Positions 53,940 to 63,907 of a stretch of 64,000 nt of DNA are shown piece by piece. The DNA is taken from positions 1 to 64,000 of the forward strand of contig NZ_NRCW01000007.1 in assembly GCF_003130075.1 (NCBI RefSeq). Reading direction: 5' to 3'. Position 1 is the stretch's first letter, and each line of letters starts with the position of its first letter. Origin of the DNA: Aggregatibacter segnis. GTDB lineage: Bacteria; Pseudomonadota; Gammaproteobacteria; Enterobacterales; Pasteurellaceae. A model generated the notes under the pieces. It saw only the letters and a list, made by a program, of their open reading frames with translations. It had not been told where the DNA came from and ran no database searches. The position numbers and the translations under genes were made by a program.

Positions 53940-56564
53940 TTACAAATTTGCTTTTAACCAATCAGAGCAAACGGATAATGCTTTGTTGATATTTTGTGGT
54001 TCAGTACCACCGGCCATCGCCATATCCGGGCGACCACCGCCTTTACCACCGACTTGTTGAGCCATTAAATTCACGAGCTCACCGGCTTTTACTTTGGCAG
54101 TTAGATCCTGAGTTACGCCAACAATTAAGTTAACTTTTTCATCCAACGCGGAAGCAAACACCACGACGGCAGAGCCTAATTGATTTTTCAGGCTATCAAC
54201 CATTGCACGTAAAGACTTCGCTTCAATACCATCAAGCTGCTGCACAATCACAGAAACACCATTAATTTTGACCGCACTTTTAGCCAAGTCATTACCGGCC
54301 TGAAGTGCAGCTTTCTCTTTTAATGTTTGTAACTCTTTCTCAACTTTCTTACATTTATCTTGCAACAGAGAAATCTTATCCGTAACGGAATTAACGTCCG
54401 ATTTCAGTAATTCGGCGCTTTGATTCAATAAAGTTTGTTGATGTTGTAACCATTCAATCGCAGTTTCACCGGTAATCGCTTCAATTCGACGAATACCTGC
54501 TGCCACAGCAGTTTCTGTGACGATTTTAAATAATCCGATATCTCCCGTGCGTTTTGCATGAATACCACCACACAACTCAATAGAGAAATCACCCATCGTT
54601 AAGACACGAACCTGTTCGGAATACTTCTCACCGAATAACGCCATCGCACCTTTTGCTTTTGCGGCTTCCAACGCCATAATGTCGGTTTGGATTGGATTAT
54701 TTGCTCTCACTTGCTGGTTCACAATACGTTCAACTTCAGCTAATTGTGCTTTGCTAATTGCTTCATGTTGAGCAAAGTCAAAACGTAACAACGTATCGGA
54801 AACAAGTGACCCTTTTTGCGCGACATGTTCACCTAATACTTGACGTAATGCAGCATGCAACAAGTGTGTTGCGGAGTGATTTAACGAAATACGTTGACGG
54901 CGAACATCGTCAACAACCGCATTTACAGACTGGCCAACAGATAAACTACCTTGGGTAAGCTCACCAATATGACCAAACACTTGACCATATTTTTGAGTGT
55001 CTTTTACGTCAAAACAAAAACCATTACCTTCTAAACGACCGATATCACCAATTTGGCCACCGGATTCTGCATAGAACGGCGTATTATCTAAAATAACTAC
55101 GGCGCTTTGGCCCGCTGAAATCGATTCTACCGGATTTCCCTCATGGAAAAGTGCGGTCACTTTTGCCAGTGTTTCTGACTCAGTATATCCTTCAAAACGG
55201 GTTGTCCCGTCAACACGGATTACACTGTTATAGTCCATACCGAATTGACTTGCAGATTGTGCGCGAACGCGTTGCAATTCCATTTCACGCTCGAAACCTA
55301 CTTCATCAATCGCAATACCACGCTCACGGCAAACATCTGCGGTTAAATCCAATGGGAAACCATAGGTATCATATAACTTAAAGGCCACTTCACCGGACAA
55401 GATATTCTCTTTTACATTGGCTAATGCTTCATCCAACAAGGTCAAACCACGTTCTAATGTGCGAGCAAATTGTTCTTCTTCCAAGCGCAAGAATTTTTCC
55501 ACTGTCGCTTGCTGTTTTTTCACCTCTTCACCCGCTTCCGCCATCACATCAATCAGTGTTGGCACTAATTTATAGAAGAACGCTTCTGTAGCGCCAAGTA
55601 AATGCCCATGACGTACTGCACGACGAATAATACGACGAAGCACATAACCACGTCCTTCATTGGAAGGCACCACACCGTCAGCAATTAAATAAGCGCAAGA
55701 ACGAATATGGTCGGCAATAACACGTAATGATTTATTGGCTAAATCTTTCTCACCGGTTAACTCAGCCACTTTGGCAATTAAGGTTTTAAAAATATCAATA
55801 TCATAGTTGGAGTTGACGTGTTGCAATACCGCACTGATTCGCTCCAAGCCCATGCCGGTATCCACAGACGGTTTTGGAAGTTTCTCCATAGTGCCGTCAG
55901 CATGGCGGTTAAATTGCATGAACACGATGTTCCAGATTTCAATATAGCGGTCGCCATCCTCTTCAGGAGAACCCGGAGGGCCACCCCAAATGTGATCACC
56001 ATGATCGTAGAAAATTTCAGTACAAGGGCCACAAGGACCTGTATCACCCATTTGCCAGAAGTTATCCGACGCATAAGGCGCACCTTTGTTGTCGCCAATA
56101 CGAATAATACGCTCTGCAGGAATACCGATTTCTTTATGCCAAATGTTGTAGGCTTCATCATCGGTTTCGTACACGGTCACCCATAATCTTTCTTTCGGTA
56201 AGCCCAACCATTGTGGTGAAGTTAAAAATTCCCAACCGTAATGAATTGCATCTTGTTTAAAATAATCACCAAAGCTGAAATTACCTAACATTTCAAAGAA
56301 AGTATGGTGTCTGGCGGTATAACCCACATTTTCTAAATCGTTATGTTTTCCCCCCGCGCGTACACAGCGTTGTGCTGTAGTTGCTCGGGTATAAGGGCGC
56401 TTTTCTAATCCTAAAAAAACATTTTTAAATTGGTTCATCCCGGCGTTGGTAAATAATAACGTCGGATCATTGTCTGGAACCAAAGAACTACTTGCTACAA
56501 CTTGATGCCCTTTACTATGGAAAAAATCAAGGTACGACTGTCGAATTTGTGCTGTTGTTTTCAT
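53940..56564 (-). CDS. alaS: alanyl-tRNA synthetase
   Basis: Class II synthetase with editing. The product is 874 residues (E. coli 876). The N-terminal [10 protein letters not shown]-type start leads into motif 2 and [13 protein letters not shown]; the editing site has [12 protein letters not shown] and [13 protein letters not shown] (zinc ligands), and a C-terminal [15 protein letters not shown]. The start is ATG 56564, with AAGG at good spacing; a GTG two codons earlier is less likely. Confidence 0.97.
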   Translation of the reverse strand: MKTTAQIRQSYLDFFHSKGHQVVASSSLVPDNDPTLLFTNAGMNQFKNVFLGLEKRPYTRATTAQRCVRAGGKHNDLENVGYTARHHTFFEMLGNFSFGDYFKQDAIHYGWEFLTSPQWLGLPKERLWVTVYETDDEAYNIWHKEIGIPAERIIRIGDNKGAPYASDNFWQMGDTGPCGPCTEIFYDHGDHIWGGPPGSPEEDGDRYIEIWNIVFMQFNRHADGTMEKLPKPSVDTGMGLERISAVLQHVNSNYDIDIFKTLIAKVAELTGEKDLANKSLRVIADHIRSCAYLIADGVVPSNEGRGYVLRRIIRRAVRHGHLLGATEAFFYKLVPTLIDVMAEAGEEVKKQQATVEKFLRLEEEQFARTLERGLTLLDEALANVKENILSGEVAFKLYDTYGFPLDLTADVCRERGIAIDEVGFEREMELQRVRAQSASQFGMDYNSVIRVDGTTRFEGYTESETLAKVTALFHEGNPVESISAGQSAVVILDNTPFYAESGGQIGDIGRLEGNGFCFDVKDTQKYGQVFGHIGELTQGSLSVGQSVNAVVDDVRRQRISLNHSATHLLHAALRQVLGEHVAQKGSLVSDTLLRFDFAQHEAISKAQLAEVERIVNQQVRANNPIQTDIMALEAAKAKGAMALFGEKYSEQVRVLTMGDFSIELCGGIHAKRTGDIGLFKIVTETAVAAGIRRIEAITGETAIEWLQHQQTLLNQSAELLKSDVNSVTDKISLLQDKCKKVEKELQTLKEKAALQAGNDLAKSAVKINGVSVIVQQLDGIEAKSLRAMVDSLKNQLGSAVVVFASALDEKVNLIVGVTQDLTAKVKAGELVNLMAQQVGGKGGGRPDMAMAGGTEPQNINKALSVCSDWLKANL

Positions 56565-56700
56565 GTACACGCCTTAGCTTTTAAATCTTATTAAATACCG
56601 TCAATTCACGGAGTAACTCTGTATTCTTACATATTTTTGAAATTTATAAAAAAACTTTTTATACCGCACACTTTATTTTCCTAACAATAAATAAAATAAA

Positions 56701-56745
56701 ACCGCACTTACGCTCTGAACTCGTGAAAGTGCGGTCGGTTTTTAT
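56701..56745. terminator. paired uptake signals between uspA and alaS
   Basis: ACCGCACTT (56701) and AAGTGCGGT (56728) are inverted 18 bases apart, followed by CGGTTTTTAT. The stem is moderate. Both genes read leftward, so this would end uspA. Confidence 0.55.
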
Positions 56746-56776
56746 AATATTTTTAATAACTGGCTACGCTTTGTAA

Positions 56777-57202
56777 TCATTCTTCACGAAGAGGAACTAC
56801 GAGCATATCAATGGTAATTGAGTTCATCACCTGGCGAGTAGAAGACATCAATTTACTCCAGAAATCTTGATGGTGTCCTGTTACCAATAAATCAACATCA
56901 TATTGTTCAATAGCATCTGTCAATACTTGACCTAAGTCGCCGCTACCGCTAAGTTTTTCATTAATCGGATAACCGGCTTGTTCTGCTAATTGTAATAACG
57001 CCTGTTGCGTTTCACTGGAAATACGATCCTGCATTGATACCATATTTACATCAATCAGCCCTGTATAAAGATCCGAAAAATTTACATCAACATGGATAAT
57101 AGATAATTTCGCATCGTGGCGTTTTGCAACCCCCACTGCTTTTTTCAAGAGAATTGGACTTTCTTCTGAAAGATCTACTGCAACTAATACATGTTTATAC
57201 AT
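56777..57202 (-). CDS. uspA: universal stress protein UspA
   Basis: Cytoplasmic stress protein of 141 residues (E. coli 144), beginning [22 protein letters not shown]. It is a UspA-type protein: the ATP-binding G-2x-G-9x-G(S/T) loop of MJ0577-type proteins is not obvious near the C-terminus ([15 protein letters not shown]). SD AAGGAG precedes the ATG. A CRP-like site and a TATACT box lie upstream. Confidence 0.92.
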   Translation of the reverse strand: MYKHVLVAVDLSEESPILLKKAVGVAKRHDAKLSIIHVDVNFSDLYTGLIDVNMVSMQDRISSETQQALLQLAEQAGYPINEKLSGSGDLGQVLTDAIEQYDVDLLVTGHHQDFWSKLMSSTRQVMNSITIDMLVVPLREE

Positions 57203-57269
57203 AATCGACTCCTTATCCGATCAGGGTTAATTAATCTTCATTAGTATAGTATCACTAGGTTTCAAGAAA

Positions 57270-57291
57270 AAATATGTGCAAGATCACATTT
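57270..57291. promoter_or_regulatory. candidate CRP site upstream of uspA
   Basis: AAAT-ATGTGCAAGATCACATTT: the right half (AGATCACATTT) is a perfect CRP half-site; the left is shifted by one base. It is centred about 35-45 bases before TATACT/GATACT -10-like boxes (57243-57253, minus strand). The placement suits activation of uspA. Confidence 0.45.
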
Positions 57292-57359
57292 TGGAAAAAA
57301 GATCCTAAATGTCTTTTATGTTATTATTTTGTCTCCTTTTTCTCTCTATTTTCAAAAAT

Positions 57360-58154
57360 ATGACCTATTCAATAAACGACTTTTTAAAATTAATTGCCCA
57401 ATTACGCGATCCCGTAAATGGCTGTCCATGGGATATTAAACAAAACTACCATTCCATGATTTCTTGTTTAAAAGAAGAAACCTACGAAGTCATTGAAGCA
57501 ATTGAAAAAAATGATGTTGAAAATCTAAAAGAAGAACTGGGCGATTTATTACTTCAGGTAGTATTTCTGAGTCAACTTGCGACGGAAGAAAATAAATTTA
57601 CGTTTGACCACGTCGTACAAAACGTAGCCGAAAAGATCGTTCGGCGCCACCCTCATGTGTTTGGCGATAAACAGGCTAAAAATGAGCAAGAAGCTTTACA
57701 AAATTGGAATGCGATGAAAGCCGAAGAACACAAAACACTTGGGCATACGTCAATTTTAGACAATATTCCACAGTCTTTTCCCGCTTTGATGCGGGCAGAA
57801 AAATTACAAAAACGCTGCTCAAAAATCGGATTTGATTGGGATAACATTTCCCCGGTCTTCACCAAAGTCGAAGAGGAATTACAAGAAGTCAGACAAGAAC
57901 TTGAACGTCAGCCACAAGACCAGGAAAAAATTGAAGAGGAAATGGGGGATTTGCTCTTTGCAACCGTCAATCTAAGTCGTCATATACACTGTCAGGCAGA
58001 AGAAAGCCTACGCAAAGCTAACCAAAAGTTTGAACAACGCTTCCGTAAAGTCGAAGAGAAGTTAAAACAACAAAACCGTAGTCTTGAAGATGCAAGCTTA
58101 GTGGAAATGGATGTGCTTTGGGATGAAGTGAAGAAAGAAGAAAAACACCGCTAA
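57360..58154 (+). CDS. mazG: nucleoside triphosphate pyrophosphohydrolase MazG
   Basis: All-alpha NTP pyrophosphatase that in E. coli lowers ppGpp and cleans the nucleotide pool. The product is 264 residues (E. coli 263). It has tandem MazG domains with [10 protein letters not shown]...EELGDLLLQ and [13 protein letters not shown]...EEMGDLLFA metal-binding helices, and CPWDIKQ near the N-terminus. ATG 57360 gives the usual length; a longer reading from 57309 adds a hydrophobic stretch that is not family-typical. Confidence 0.94.
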   Translation: MTYSINDFLKLIAQLRDPVNGCPWDIKQNYHSMISCLKEETYEVIEAIEKNDVENLKEELGDLLLQVVFLSQLATEENKFTFDHVVQNVAEKIVRRHPHVFGDKQAKNEQEALQNWNAMKAEEHKTLGHTSILDNIPQSFPALMRAEKLQKRCSKIGFDWDNISPVFTKVEEELQEVRQELERQPQDQEKIEEEMGDLLFATVNLSRHIHCQAEESLRKANQKFEQRFRKVEEKLKQQNRSLEDASLVEMDVLWDEVKKEEKHR

Positions 58155-58175
58155 AAATGACCGCACTTTCAGAAA

Positions 58176-58205
58176 AAAATACCGAGCAATTGCTCGGTAT
58201 TTTTT
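58176..58205. terminator. bidirectional terminator mazG / amidohydrolase
   Basis: AAATACCGAGCA-ATTG-CTCGGTATTTTTT is a strong hairpin between convergent genes. It is preceded by a lone uptake signal. Confidence 0.88.
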
Positions 58206-58224
58206 GTATGAGATCAGAGAAGAA

Positions 58225-59214
58225 CTAGTCCAAGCCCAATACTTTACGGCCGTTGATACTGGCGATATTTACCATAGCATCTAAATCAGGGAAACGGCAA
58301 CCTGCAGCCAGCAAACTTAATTCTTGCCACATATCCCCTTCGCACAACGGCACCATGTAGTCACAAATATTATCCGTACCAATCGCCACCGTAATCCCTT
58401 CCGGAATCATTTCATCTGCCGGTGTTAACGCATTATGGAAAGGCATGAGTTCTTCTTTACGATTACTATCAATCCACGCCATCGGGCAAGCAATCATCAT
58501 CATTTGTGCTTGGCGCATTTTTTCATATAAACGATAACGATACTCTTTGGAATGTGAGCCGATAGAAATCCCGTGAATCGCCACGACACGCCCTTGCATC
58601 CCATGTTCAATGGTTTTGTCACAAAGTTGTTCGGTTTCAATTTCGGTTGGCGAGTTAAATTGGTCCACATGCACATGACACATAATCCCTAAAGATTTCG
58701 CCTTATCCAACAAAATATCCATGGCTTCCAAACCGCGACCATAATCTAGCTCGTCGCGATACGGCAAACCACCAATCATATCCACCATTTCCGAACCAAT
58801 ATCAAACCATTTACGTGCGGTTGGCTCAATAACCCCTTTTAAGGTTTGGTTAGCAAATTTCAATACGATGTCATGTTTATAGACTTCGCGTGCTTTATGT
58901 GCTGCGATAATTGCACGATCTTCACACACCGGGTCGATATCAACAAAGGTTCCAAAAGCCGTCACCCCTTGCGAAATCATCAATTCGATAGATTGGCAAA
59001 AACGGGCATAGTAATCATCCACGGAAGACGTACGTTTTACTTCATCTACCAAGTCCCATTTTTGTTGTAAATTGCAACTTTGGTAAATACCAATTTTTTC
59101 CGGCGTCATGGTAAAAGCACGATCCGCGTGGGCATGAGCATTTACCCAGCCCCCTTTTTTAATGATTTCATCCCGAATATAAGTTTTAAAACTACGAACG
59201 TGATTTTTGGTCAT
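58225..59214 (-). CDS. amidohydrolase, cytosine-deaminase-like
   Basis: The product is 329 residues of the metal-dependent amidohydrolase superfamily. It has the metal HxH in GWVNAHAHADRAF, the barrel HVHVDQFNSP, the metal His in VAIHGISIG and the Asp of IAIGTDNICDYM (catalytic/metal Asp). This pattern resembles cytosine deaminase and relatives. It is shorter than E. coli CodA (427). The substrate is not known. It appears monocistronic, with a hairpin upstream. Confidence 0.82.
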   Translation of the reverse strand: MTKNHVRSFKTYIRDEIIKKGGWVNAHAHADRAFTMTPEKIGIYQSCNLQQKWDLVDEVKRTSSVDDYYARFCQSIELMISQGVTAFGTFVDIDPVCEDRAIIAAHKAREVYKHDIVLKFANQTLKGVIEPTARKWFDIGSEMVDMIGGLPYRDELDYGRGLEAMDILLDKAKSLGIMCHVHVDQFNSPTEIETEQLCDKTIEHGMQGRVVAIHGISIGSHSKEYRYRLYEKMRQAQMMMIACPMAWIDSNRKEELMPFHNALTPADEMIPEGITVAIGTDNICDYMVPLCEGDMWQELSLLAAGCRFPDLDAMVNIASINGRKVLGLD

Positions 59215-59262
59215 AACGACTCCGTAATGAGTAAATTTTGGAAACGGGCAGGGAGCAAATAG

Positions 59263-59287
59263 AAAAAAATCCTCATAGAAGAGGATG
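59263..59287 (-). terminator. terminator-like hairpin upstream of the amidohydrolase
   Basis: On the minus strand ATCCTC-TTCT-ATGAGGAT-type stem is followed by TTTTTTT. It sits 50 bases before the amidohydrolase ATG and about 185 bases after lapC. It may end the yejL-lapC transcript or act as a leader terminator for the next gene. Confidence 0.6.
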
Positions 59288-59471
59288 GCTTATTAATTGA
59301 AAATAGAAAGAGGTTCAATGATAATGCATTGAAATAACGAACAATGTTATGAAAAATTCTCAGATTTTTAATTAATAACATCTTATTTGTCCTGATGGAA
59401 TTGCGCGCTAGTATAAAACTCGCTGCTACAAAAATATAATTGATTTTAGCTATCGGTCAGCGACTATTTCA

Positions 59472-61211
59472 TCATTTTTCTAAAAAAGAACGCTCCTGGC
59501 TAAAGGCTTCTAAAAATAGTCCTAGCGGTGGTCTTTCAGACGACATTTTTTGATAAGTGCGGTCGTATTTTTCATAATTTCCACGATTATCAATATGATA
59601 TTGCGTACCATCCGGTTGAACAATCACACTCCAACGATAATTAGACACCAAAATCCAATCCACACTAGACGTAAGATCAAACAAATCTCGCCCTTGTGCA
59701 TAATCAGCAATCGGATTTTTCACTTTAAAAATATGCTTCATCAAGGCCGGCAGTAAATCCACATGTGAGGTTAACTTAGAGACTTTGCCAACTGGTAAAT
59801 CATTCCAACGAACAATCATTGGTACTTGCACTTCATCACGCGAAAAATAATTTGTTTCTTCTTTTTCCGATAATTTTTTGAATGTATAGCCATGCTCAGC
59901 AGTAATAATCACAAGGGTATTTGGCAAATCTAACTCGGGCAACAACTGTCCCAATGACGCATCAATATCTGCCAGCTGCTGCTCATATTTCTCTTGTGTA
60001 AGATTGGGTTCGATATTCAAACTTAAATAACCCCAGAACGGTTTATTCTGCACTTGTGCAGTATCCAACCAACGCGTGAAGGAAGTAATCGCAGCTTGAT
60101 TACCATTCTCCGCAACAAGCTTCGTTTTTGGATAAATAGCTCGACGGAGAATACCTGCATCAACCTTTTTAGAAGAAAACACGCCTTGCAAATATTGTTG
60201 TTGTGTTAAACGTTCCACTAACACAGAAGAGGTTTTATTGCTGAGCAAGCTGTCGGTATAACTTCCATTTAGACCATAAAACAATCCGACTAACCCTGTA
60301 TTATTGTTATTGCCACTACTGTAATGATTGATAAATTGTGTGGAATTCTCTGCGAATTGTGTCAAATTCGGCATTTTTTCCGCATCAATCACATCATGGC
60401 GCAAGCCTGATAGCGTGATTAATAGGATATTGGTATTTTCCTGTTGCTCAGCAAAGACTAACGGATTTTTCGGATAATCGATGGCTAAGGCATCTAATCG
60501 GCCTTCTTGTACAAGACGTTGTGCATATTCAGCTTTATCTAAGAAACCGTGTTTCTCTAAAAAAGAACGTGCCGTCATCGGATAAGACAACGGAAAATTA
60601 GAACGTTGCATGGTGATAGGACGGTATAAATAGGCATCTGCCCATGCATAAATTAGGTGAGTTGCACTAAAGGTGCAAACAAAAAAGACACCCACTGCTT
60701 TTAGCCATTTTTGGCGTTCTAAGCTACGCAGCTTTTGCCAAGACCAGCGGGAAAACAACATTTGCACCAATAAAATCAATGGCATCGGCACAAAGAAAAT
60801 TTGCCAGTTGCGCGATAATTCCCCGTTCTCCGGATTCACTAAAAGATTCCAGACTAATGACGACAAGTGCAAGTTAAAACGCAAGAATACTTCGCTATCC
60901 ACCAACAACAAAGTGTTGCCGATCGTTGCAAGAATGACCGTTAGCCCACGAAAAGTGCGGTGGTTTTTAACGATAAAACTTAAGGGGAATATGACCAGCA
61001 AATAAAAGGCAAAAACAATAAAACTAAAATGCCCAAGTAAGCTGATGAAGAAGTAAATTTTACCGAATAAGGTATCCGGCCAATCAATGATAAACGCATA
61101 GCGGGCACCAATAAAAATAGCCCAAAGGATATTAAAAAAAGCAAACCAGTGTCCCCAAGAAATTTTCTGTGAGGTCTCTTCACGATATTGTCTGCTTTTA
61201 AATTTCCACAT
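59472..61211 (-). CDS. lapC: LapC/PbgA (YejM) inner-membrane regulator of LPS synthesis
   Basis: Essential regulator that senses LPS and, with LapB, controls LpxC breakdown. The product is 579 residues (E. coli 586). An N-terminal five-helix membrane domain covers about residues 20-200, followed by a periplasmic sulfatase-like domain (LITLSGLRHDVID, ITAEHGYTF). The usual catalytic Cys/Ser-containing sulfatase signature is replaced by SGNNNNTG, in line with the non-enzymatic family. It lies seven bases after yejL. Confidence 0.93.
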   Translation of the reverse strand: MWKFKSRQYREETSQKISWGHWFAFFNILWAIFIGARYAFIIDWPDTLFGKIYFFISLLGHFSFIVFAFYLLVIFPLSFIVKNHRTFRGLTVILATIGNTLLLVDSEVFLRFNLHLSSLVWNLLVNPENGELSRNWQIFFVPMPLILLVQMLFSRWSWQKLRSLERQKWLKAVGVFFVCTFSATHLIYAWADAYLYRPITMQRSNFPLSYPMTARSFLEKHGFLDKAEYAQRLVQEGRLDALAIDYPKNPLVFAEQQENTNILLITLSGLRHDVIDAEKMPNLTQFAENSTQFINHYSSGNNNNTGLVGLFYGLNGSYTDSLLSNKTSSVLVERLTQQQYLQGVFSSKKVDAGILRRAIYPKTKLVAENGNQAAITSFTRWLDTAQVQNKPFWGYLSLNIEPNLTQEKYEQQLADIDASLGQLLPELDLPNTLVIITAEHGYTFKKLSEKEETNYFSRDEVQVPMIVRWNDLPVGKVSKLTSHVDLLPALMKHIFKVKNPIADYAQGRDLFDLTSSVDWILVSNYRWSVIVQPDGTQYHIDNRGNYEKYDRTYQKMSSERPPLGLFLEAFSQERSFLEK

Positions 61212-61218
61212 ATGTCGA

Positions 61219-61440
61219 TTATTTTACTGTTTTAATAGAGTTGAGTAAGGCGTCAGCAAATGCTTGTGCTAAAACTTGTTGCTGCTGTTTGCCTACGCTA
61301 CCGGTAAGTAAATTTGTGGTCATATTACCGAGAACAATTAAGGATAAGTCTAAAGGCGCCTGATGTTTCTCAAGCACTGCAATCATGTCATTTAAGATCG
61401 CATCGATTTGTTTATCTTGATATTTAGATTGGATTGCCAT
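61219..61440 (-). CDS. yejL: YejL family protein (UPF0352)
   Basis: The product is 73 residues (E. coli YejL 75), all helical, with AILNDMIAVLEKHQAPLDLSLIVLGNMTTNLL. The function is unknown. It is conserved as a neighbour of yejK and yejM in enterobacteria and Pasteurellaceae, and probably co-transcribed with lapC. Confidence 0.93.
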   Translation of the reverse strand: MAIQSKYQDKQIDAILNDMIAVLEKHQAPLDLSLIVLGNMTTNLLTGSVGKQQQQVLAQAFADALLNSIKTVK

Positions 61441-61564
61441 AGCGATAATTTACCGGTTTAAAATGCCGTTTATATTAACTGATAATTGCGCTAATCCTAA
61501 CATATTTTGTTAGTTCTGTTAAAAAGTGCGGTTATAATAGCGGAAATTTTTTAGAGGCAAATTT

Positions 61565-62587
61565 ATGAGCATTACCGTTAAACAAATCATTCTTCATCAA
61601 GTTGTTAAATCTAATGAAGAAGCTGAAAATTCTCCTCAATTAACCGCTGTTTTGCGGGAACAATTACTTGCTATCACGCCGGAAGTGGAACAAATGATGT
61701 TACAACTTCATCAAGGCTATCAAAATAAAGCCAAAGGCTATGGCATCTTTCAGGAATCATCTGTTTTTGCACAAAGTTTGAATCGTTTATTGGAAAATGA
61801 ATTGGACTTTCTGCCTTTTAGCCATGAATCAACACATTTACTGATAAACGAGCTAAGCAAGTATAACTTTGCCGATAACGGTACATTGGTGCTGTGTCAG
61901 TACAATTTTTTAGCCACCGACTATTTATTTATCGCGTTGCTAGACAGCAGAATCAGTATGCTAGTCAACGAACAGTTAGAAATTCAACGTACAGAATATC
62001 TTAATATTACTCAATTCGACATTGCCGCCCGGATTAACTTGACGGATTTACAACTGAATGCCAATTCAAACCGCTATTTAACCTTCATTAAAGGTCGCGT
62101 TGGACGGAAAATCGCTGACTTTTTTATGGATTTTCTTGGTGCAGAGGAAGGATTAAATCCGCAAGTACAAAACCAATGCTTATTACAAGCGGTTGATGAT
62201 TATTGTGTCCAAGGCGAATTAAACCGCGAACAAACGCAAGCGATGAAAAAACAAGTATTTGAATATTGCAAAGGTCAATTAAACAGTGGAGAAGAAATTG
62301 AATTAGCGGAACTTTCCAATGAGCTGCCGACTCTAAACCAGCAACCTTTTATCGCGTTTACCCAAGAACAAAACTATGGGCTGGAAGAAAATATTCCGCC
62401 GGTACGCACCGCACTTAAATCGTTGACCAAATTTTCTGGCTCCGGCAAAGGCGTTACCATTAGCTTTGATGCCGAATTAATTGATCAGAGAATCATTTGG
62501 GATGAGGCAGCCGATACTTTAACCATCAAAGGGCTTCCACCGAATTTACGAGATCAGTTACAGCGCCGGTTAAAAGCATTGAATTAA
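61565..62587 (+). CDS. yejK: nucleoid-associated protein YejK
   Basis: YejK/NdpA binds DNA and interacts with topoisomerases in E. coli. The product is 340 residues (E. coli 335). It begins [14 protein letters not shown], has GYGIFQ and DYLFIALL, and [23 protein letters not shown] in the centre, and ends in a basic [12 protein letters not shown]. Divergent from yejL. Confidence 0.94.
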   Translation: MSITVKQIILHQVVKSNEEAENSPQLTAVLREQLLAITPEVEQMMLQLHQGYQNKAKGYGIFQESSVFAQSLNRLLENELDFLPFSHESTHLLINELSKYNFADNGTLVLCQYNFLATDYLFIALLDSRISMLVNEQLEIQRTEYLNITQFDIAARINLTDLQLNANSNRYLTFIKGRVGRKIADFFMDFLGAEEGLNPQVQNQCLLQAVDDYCVQGELNREQTQAMKKQVFEYCKGQLNSGEEIELAELSNELPTLNQQPFIAFTQEQNYGLEENIPPVRTALKSLTKFSGSGKGVTISFDAELIDQRIIWDEAADTLTIKGLPPNLRDQLQRRLKALN

Positions 62588-62651
62588 TTTGGCAATGCAC
62601 TAAACTTTCAGTATGATCATTGCAACTATTTACAGAGGATAAAAAGCAAAC

Positions 62652-63062
62652 ATGCAATTCAAATCTGTTCTAACCACACTCATTTTGGCACTCAGCGTAA
62701 CAGCCTGTTCGAGCGTTAACAAAATTGTTTATCGTATTGACGTGCCGCAAGGCAACTACTTGCAAGCAGAAACTGTGGCTCAAGTTAAGACCGGTATGAC
62801 AGCGCAGCAAGTTCAGTACTTGTTAGGTACACCGGTTCTCATCGATCCATACAGCAACCAAACTTGGTACTACGTTTTCCTGCAACAAAAAGCTTATGAA
62901 ACACCGGAACAACATACATTGGTCGTCAACTTTGACCAACGTGGTATTGTGACTAACGTCGATTTAGATAAACCATTACCAAATAGCGGCCAAGCAGAAG
63001 TTAATAATACGATTATCAACGGACCAAGTGCTCCCTCAAAGAGCTGGTGGAAATTCTGGTAA
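62652..63062 (+). CDS. bamE: outer-membrane assembly lipoprotein BamE
   Basis: Small subunit of the BAM complex. The product is 136 residues. The signal peptide has the lipobox S-V-T-A-C at residues 16-20. The mature SmpA/OmlA domain includes VYRIDVPQGNYLQ, VKTGMTAQQVQYLLGTPVL, and TWYYVFLQQ. AGAGGA precedes the ATG. Confidence 0.95.
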   Translation: MQFKSVLTTLILALSVTACSSVNKIVYRIDVPQGNYLQAETVAQVKTGMTAQQVQYLLGTPVLIDPYSNQTWYYVFLQQKAYETPEQHTLVVNFDQRGIVTNVDLDKPLPNSGQAEVNNTIINGPSAPSKSWWKFW

Positions 63063-63110
63063 TAGTCTTAAAGTTTCATCATATAGATTGACATAAACAC
63101 GGTTTTCTTT

Positions 63111-63809
63111 ATGCCCAAAATCTTACTTGTCGATGATGATACTGAATTATCTGAATTGCTCGCCAACTTCCTGACATTGGAAGGTTTCCGGGTCACTATC
63201 GCAAAGACAGATCAAATAGCTCAGCAACTTGATCTGTCTTACGATCTTATCTTATTAGATGTTATTGCTCCCACATGGAACGGCATCGCAACTCTCAAAC
63301 AAATCCGGAAACATTATTCCACACCGATTATCATCTTAAACGCCCAAAATGATGCAATGAGTCGAATCCTGTACTTAGAGCTGGGTGCAGATGATTATTT
63401 GGTAAAACCCTTTAACGCGCATGAACTCATTATCAGAATAAAAATGCTTTTGCGTCGAAGTGGACAACAAGCCAACTTTATCGAACCGTATTCCGCAACA
63501 TCAGAACAAATTAAATTTGATTTATTGACGCTCCATCCGGAAACCCAGCAACTTTTTTTTGGTAGCACCCCAATTGAATTAACCCATACTGAATTTGCGT
63601 TGCTTCTCCAATTTGTTAAACGCCCGAATATATTGATGACTCGTGAAGAATTAAGTGTGGCGATCCTCAATAAGCTGTTAACGCCTTTTGATCGTGCCAT
63701 AGATATGCATATGTCCAATTTACGCAAAAAATTGCCTAGCCGAGAAAATGGCTTACCTTGGTTTAAAACCGTCAGAGGCAAAGGGTATATTCTGCTTAAA
63801 AATAACTAA
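63111..63809 (+). CDS. cpxR: response regulator, OmpR family (CpxR)
   Basis: Envelope stress response regulator. The product is 232 residues, the same as E. coli CpxR. The receiver domain starts KILLVDDDTELSELL, has the phosphoacceptor Asp in LILLDVIAPTWNG near residue 51, and the conserved Lys in LVKPFN. The C-terminal winged helix has TREELSVAIL and FKTVRGKGY. No sensor kinase gene follows within the window. Confidence 0.88.
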   Translation: MPKILLVDDDTELSELLANFLTLEGFRVTIAKTDQIAQQLDLSYDLILLDVIAPTWNGIATLKQIRKHYSTPIIILNAQNDAMSRILYLELGADDYLVKPFNAHELIIRIKMLLRRSGQQANFIEPYSATSEQIKFDLLTLHPETQQLFFGSTPIELTHTEFALLLQFVKRPNILMTREELSVAILNKLLTPFDRAIDMHMSNLRKKLPSRENGLPWFKTVRGKGYILLKNN

Positions 63810-63851
63810 AACTTCACTCAAATAGACCGCACTTAAAAAATTTCCATTAAA

Positions 63852-63888
63852 GAAAAACCCTATTGATTTCTCAATAGGGTTCTTTTTT
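63852..63888. terminator. terminator cpxR / gltS
   Basis: AACCCTATTGA and TCAATAGGGTT are separated by a short loop and followed by CTTTTTTAT. It lies between convergent genes and after a lone uptake signal. Confidence 0.85.
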
Positions 63889-63907
63889 ATAACTAAATAC
63901 CTAGCAA

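Noticed and set aside
57309-57359. Hydrophobic N-terminus on MazG
   Set aside because: MazG is cytoplasmic and the ATG at 57360 gives the usual length and first residues.
59215-59471. Purine or other known riboswitch ahead of the amidohydrolase
   Set aside because: None of the conserved cores I know could be found; only a terminator-like stem is visible.
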